From MGBC163016 sp910588905 (GTDB lineage Bacteria > Actinomycetota > Coriobacteriia > Coriobacteriales > Eggerthellaceae): 64,000 bases of DNA. Shown piece after piece: positions 63,053-64,000 of this stretch. The DNA lies in assembly GCA_948616985.1 (NCBI GenBank), contig CAPGDO010000010.1, positions 16,711 to 80,710 on the forward strand. Direction: 5' to 3'. How positions within the stretch are numbered: position 1 is the stretch's first letter; each line of letters begins with the position of its first letter. Position numbers and translations under genes: made by a program. The notes beneath the pieces were generated by a model. The model ran no database searches and was not told where the DNA came from. It saw only the letters and a program-made list of their open reading frames with translations.

Positions 63053-64000
63053 GCCCCCTGAATTTGTGGAGTTTTCTCCACGACTCGCGTACCCAGTTGA
63101 TGGAGCGTGCTCCCGTGAACCTGCGGAGGATTCCCGCACGCAAGCTCGTCGCCGATGTGCGAACATGGGCCATGCAGCAAGCGGTCAACGCTAGAGACCA
63201 AATGCGGGACGCGGAAACGCCAGCGACATCAAAACGGTATCACGGCCCTGATCAGGTTAAAGAGCAGATTGTCTGATGCTTTCGGGGCTGTATAACGGTC
63301 GAAGGACACGACAGGCAAGCGAGTCGCACGTCTGAGAATAATAATGCCGACCCGACGAACAACCTGGTCAGGGCCTTGCGGAGGAGGCCGTGATGTCAAC
63401 GAGAGATCGTTGATGCCGCTTTGATGCCAGCCGTGTACCCAGAGAGGAGGAAACCGAGCGCCGAAAGATCGAAAACCGAATAGTTTTACCAGTTCAGAGC
63501 CTTGCAGCGGAAGAGGCTTAGAGTCTCGCGACTACTCCCACTCCATGGGGACAAAGCCAATAGCGCGTCCTATGCGTGCTACCTGGCGACATGGATTCCA
63601 AGGAGACCAAGACTGTCCGAGATGTTCTGTTACCAGAACTCGGTTTGCCTTTTCGGATATTTATTCTTTGCGCGCGGGGAATAAATGACGGCTTGCCAGG
63701 AAATGGCAGCTGACGTGCGGCGATGCCGCGCGAATGCTAGCGCCTGATTACAGGCACCCCTGTATACCTGCAAAATGGAGGAAATTTACTCCCCGGGAAT
63801 ATGAAAAGGAGTAAATATCGCAGTCTGGAAAATGCCATCTAACTGCGGAAACAAGATAAGCTGATTACAATCTTCACAAAAGTGATTACGTGCCATGAGC
63901 GAGGAACGCTCTGCCTTAGAGAGACAAGCTCCTTGCTTCCACGCGCGGCTATTTCGAGTATTTCAGCACGTCTCCTGGCTCGCAAGAGAGAGCGTCGCAG
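63053..64000. other. 948-bp region without a convincing gene at the right edge
   Basis: A short hairpin (TTGTGGAG / CTCCACGA, TTTT loop, 63066-63083) follows the RHH-like gene. Reading frames are short and unconvincing (one of 70 codons at 63064-63276). At 63529-63545 the sequence CTACTCCCACTCCATGG resembles the reverse complement of a guaA 3' end and may be an attachment site. Nothing else is recognised. Confidence 0.4.

Noticed and set aside
63064..63276. 70-codon ORF after the RHH-like gene
   Set aside because: No ribosome-binding site and no recognisable fold; it starts inside a hairpin. Not enough to call a gene.

Overview
The window looks like chromosomal DNA of an anaerobic actinobacterium of the class Coriobacteriia, most likely an Eggerthellaceae relative. 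The basis is a LuxR-type regulator with a multi-helix membrane domain beside several molybdopterin oxidoreductases with small Fe-S partners, mid-range GC, and short tightly packed operons with strong AGGAGG sites. The species cannot be named from the sequence.

Layout. (1) 1-13.4 kb: two molybdoenzyme clusters on the minus strand. The first (7595 down past base 1) has two closely related cytoplasmic molybdopterin oxidoreductases, a 2x[4Fe-4S] subunit, an MFS carrier and an SLC13 carrier; the LuxR-type gene is divergent from it. The second (13262 to 9492) has a third oxidoreductase, an Fe-S subunit, a SlyD-like FKBP isomerase and two zinc-ribbon proteins, and ends at a clear terminator. The same 17-bp dyad lies upstream of both clusters. 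(2) 13.7-18.4 kb: split TrkA/TrkH potassium uptake genes, a KdpD-like sensor lacking a kinase, and a ClC channel. (3) 18.4-33.7 kb: housekeeping and hypothetical genes (pentapeptide protein, GNAT, EEP hydrolase, MsrAB, DIP1984, WYL regulator, NAD(P)HX epimerase, ThpR, ArsC-like), interrupted at 27.8-29.7 kb by a small accessory patch with a BrnT/BrnA toxin-antitoxin pair and four copies of a ~26-bp direct repeat. (4) 33.7-46.7 kb: a RAYT transposase with its own inverted repeats, then a complete type I-C CRISPR-Cas locus: 58 visible repeats broken by a 100-N gap, a leader, and cas2-cas1-cas4-cas7-cas8c(cas11c)-cas5c-cas3 read right to left. (5) 47-63 kb: an AT-richer defence and mobile region with a VOC-nitroreductase fusion, a GIY-YIG/DUF2075 helicase, a standalone Abi/UG-class reverse transcriptase, a HigBA-like pair, a TPR-GreAB-C-PIN-like giant protein, and an integrase broken by one amber codon.

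The most interesting signal is upstream of cas3. A degenerate type I-C repeat sits directly behind an extended -10 promoter and is followed by a spacer-like sequence. The first 13 nt of that sequence match the cas3 promoter region except at position 6, the base that type I crRNAs flip out, with a TTT in the PAM position. This has the layout of a crRNA-like cas autorepressor (CreR/CreA-type). Second-tier leads are the shared operator of the molybdoenzyme clusters, the repeat-bounded cassette patch, and the reverse transcriptase with a TGAGTTCA-rich upstream region. No tRNA or rRNA was found. All assignments come from reading the sequence; no database was searched.
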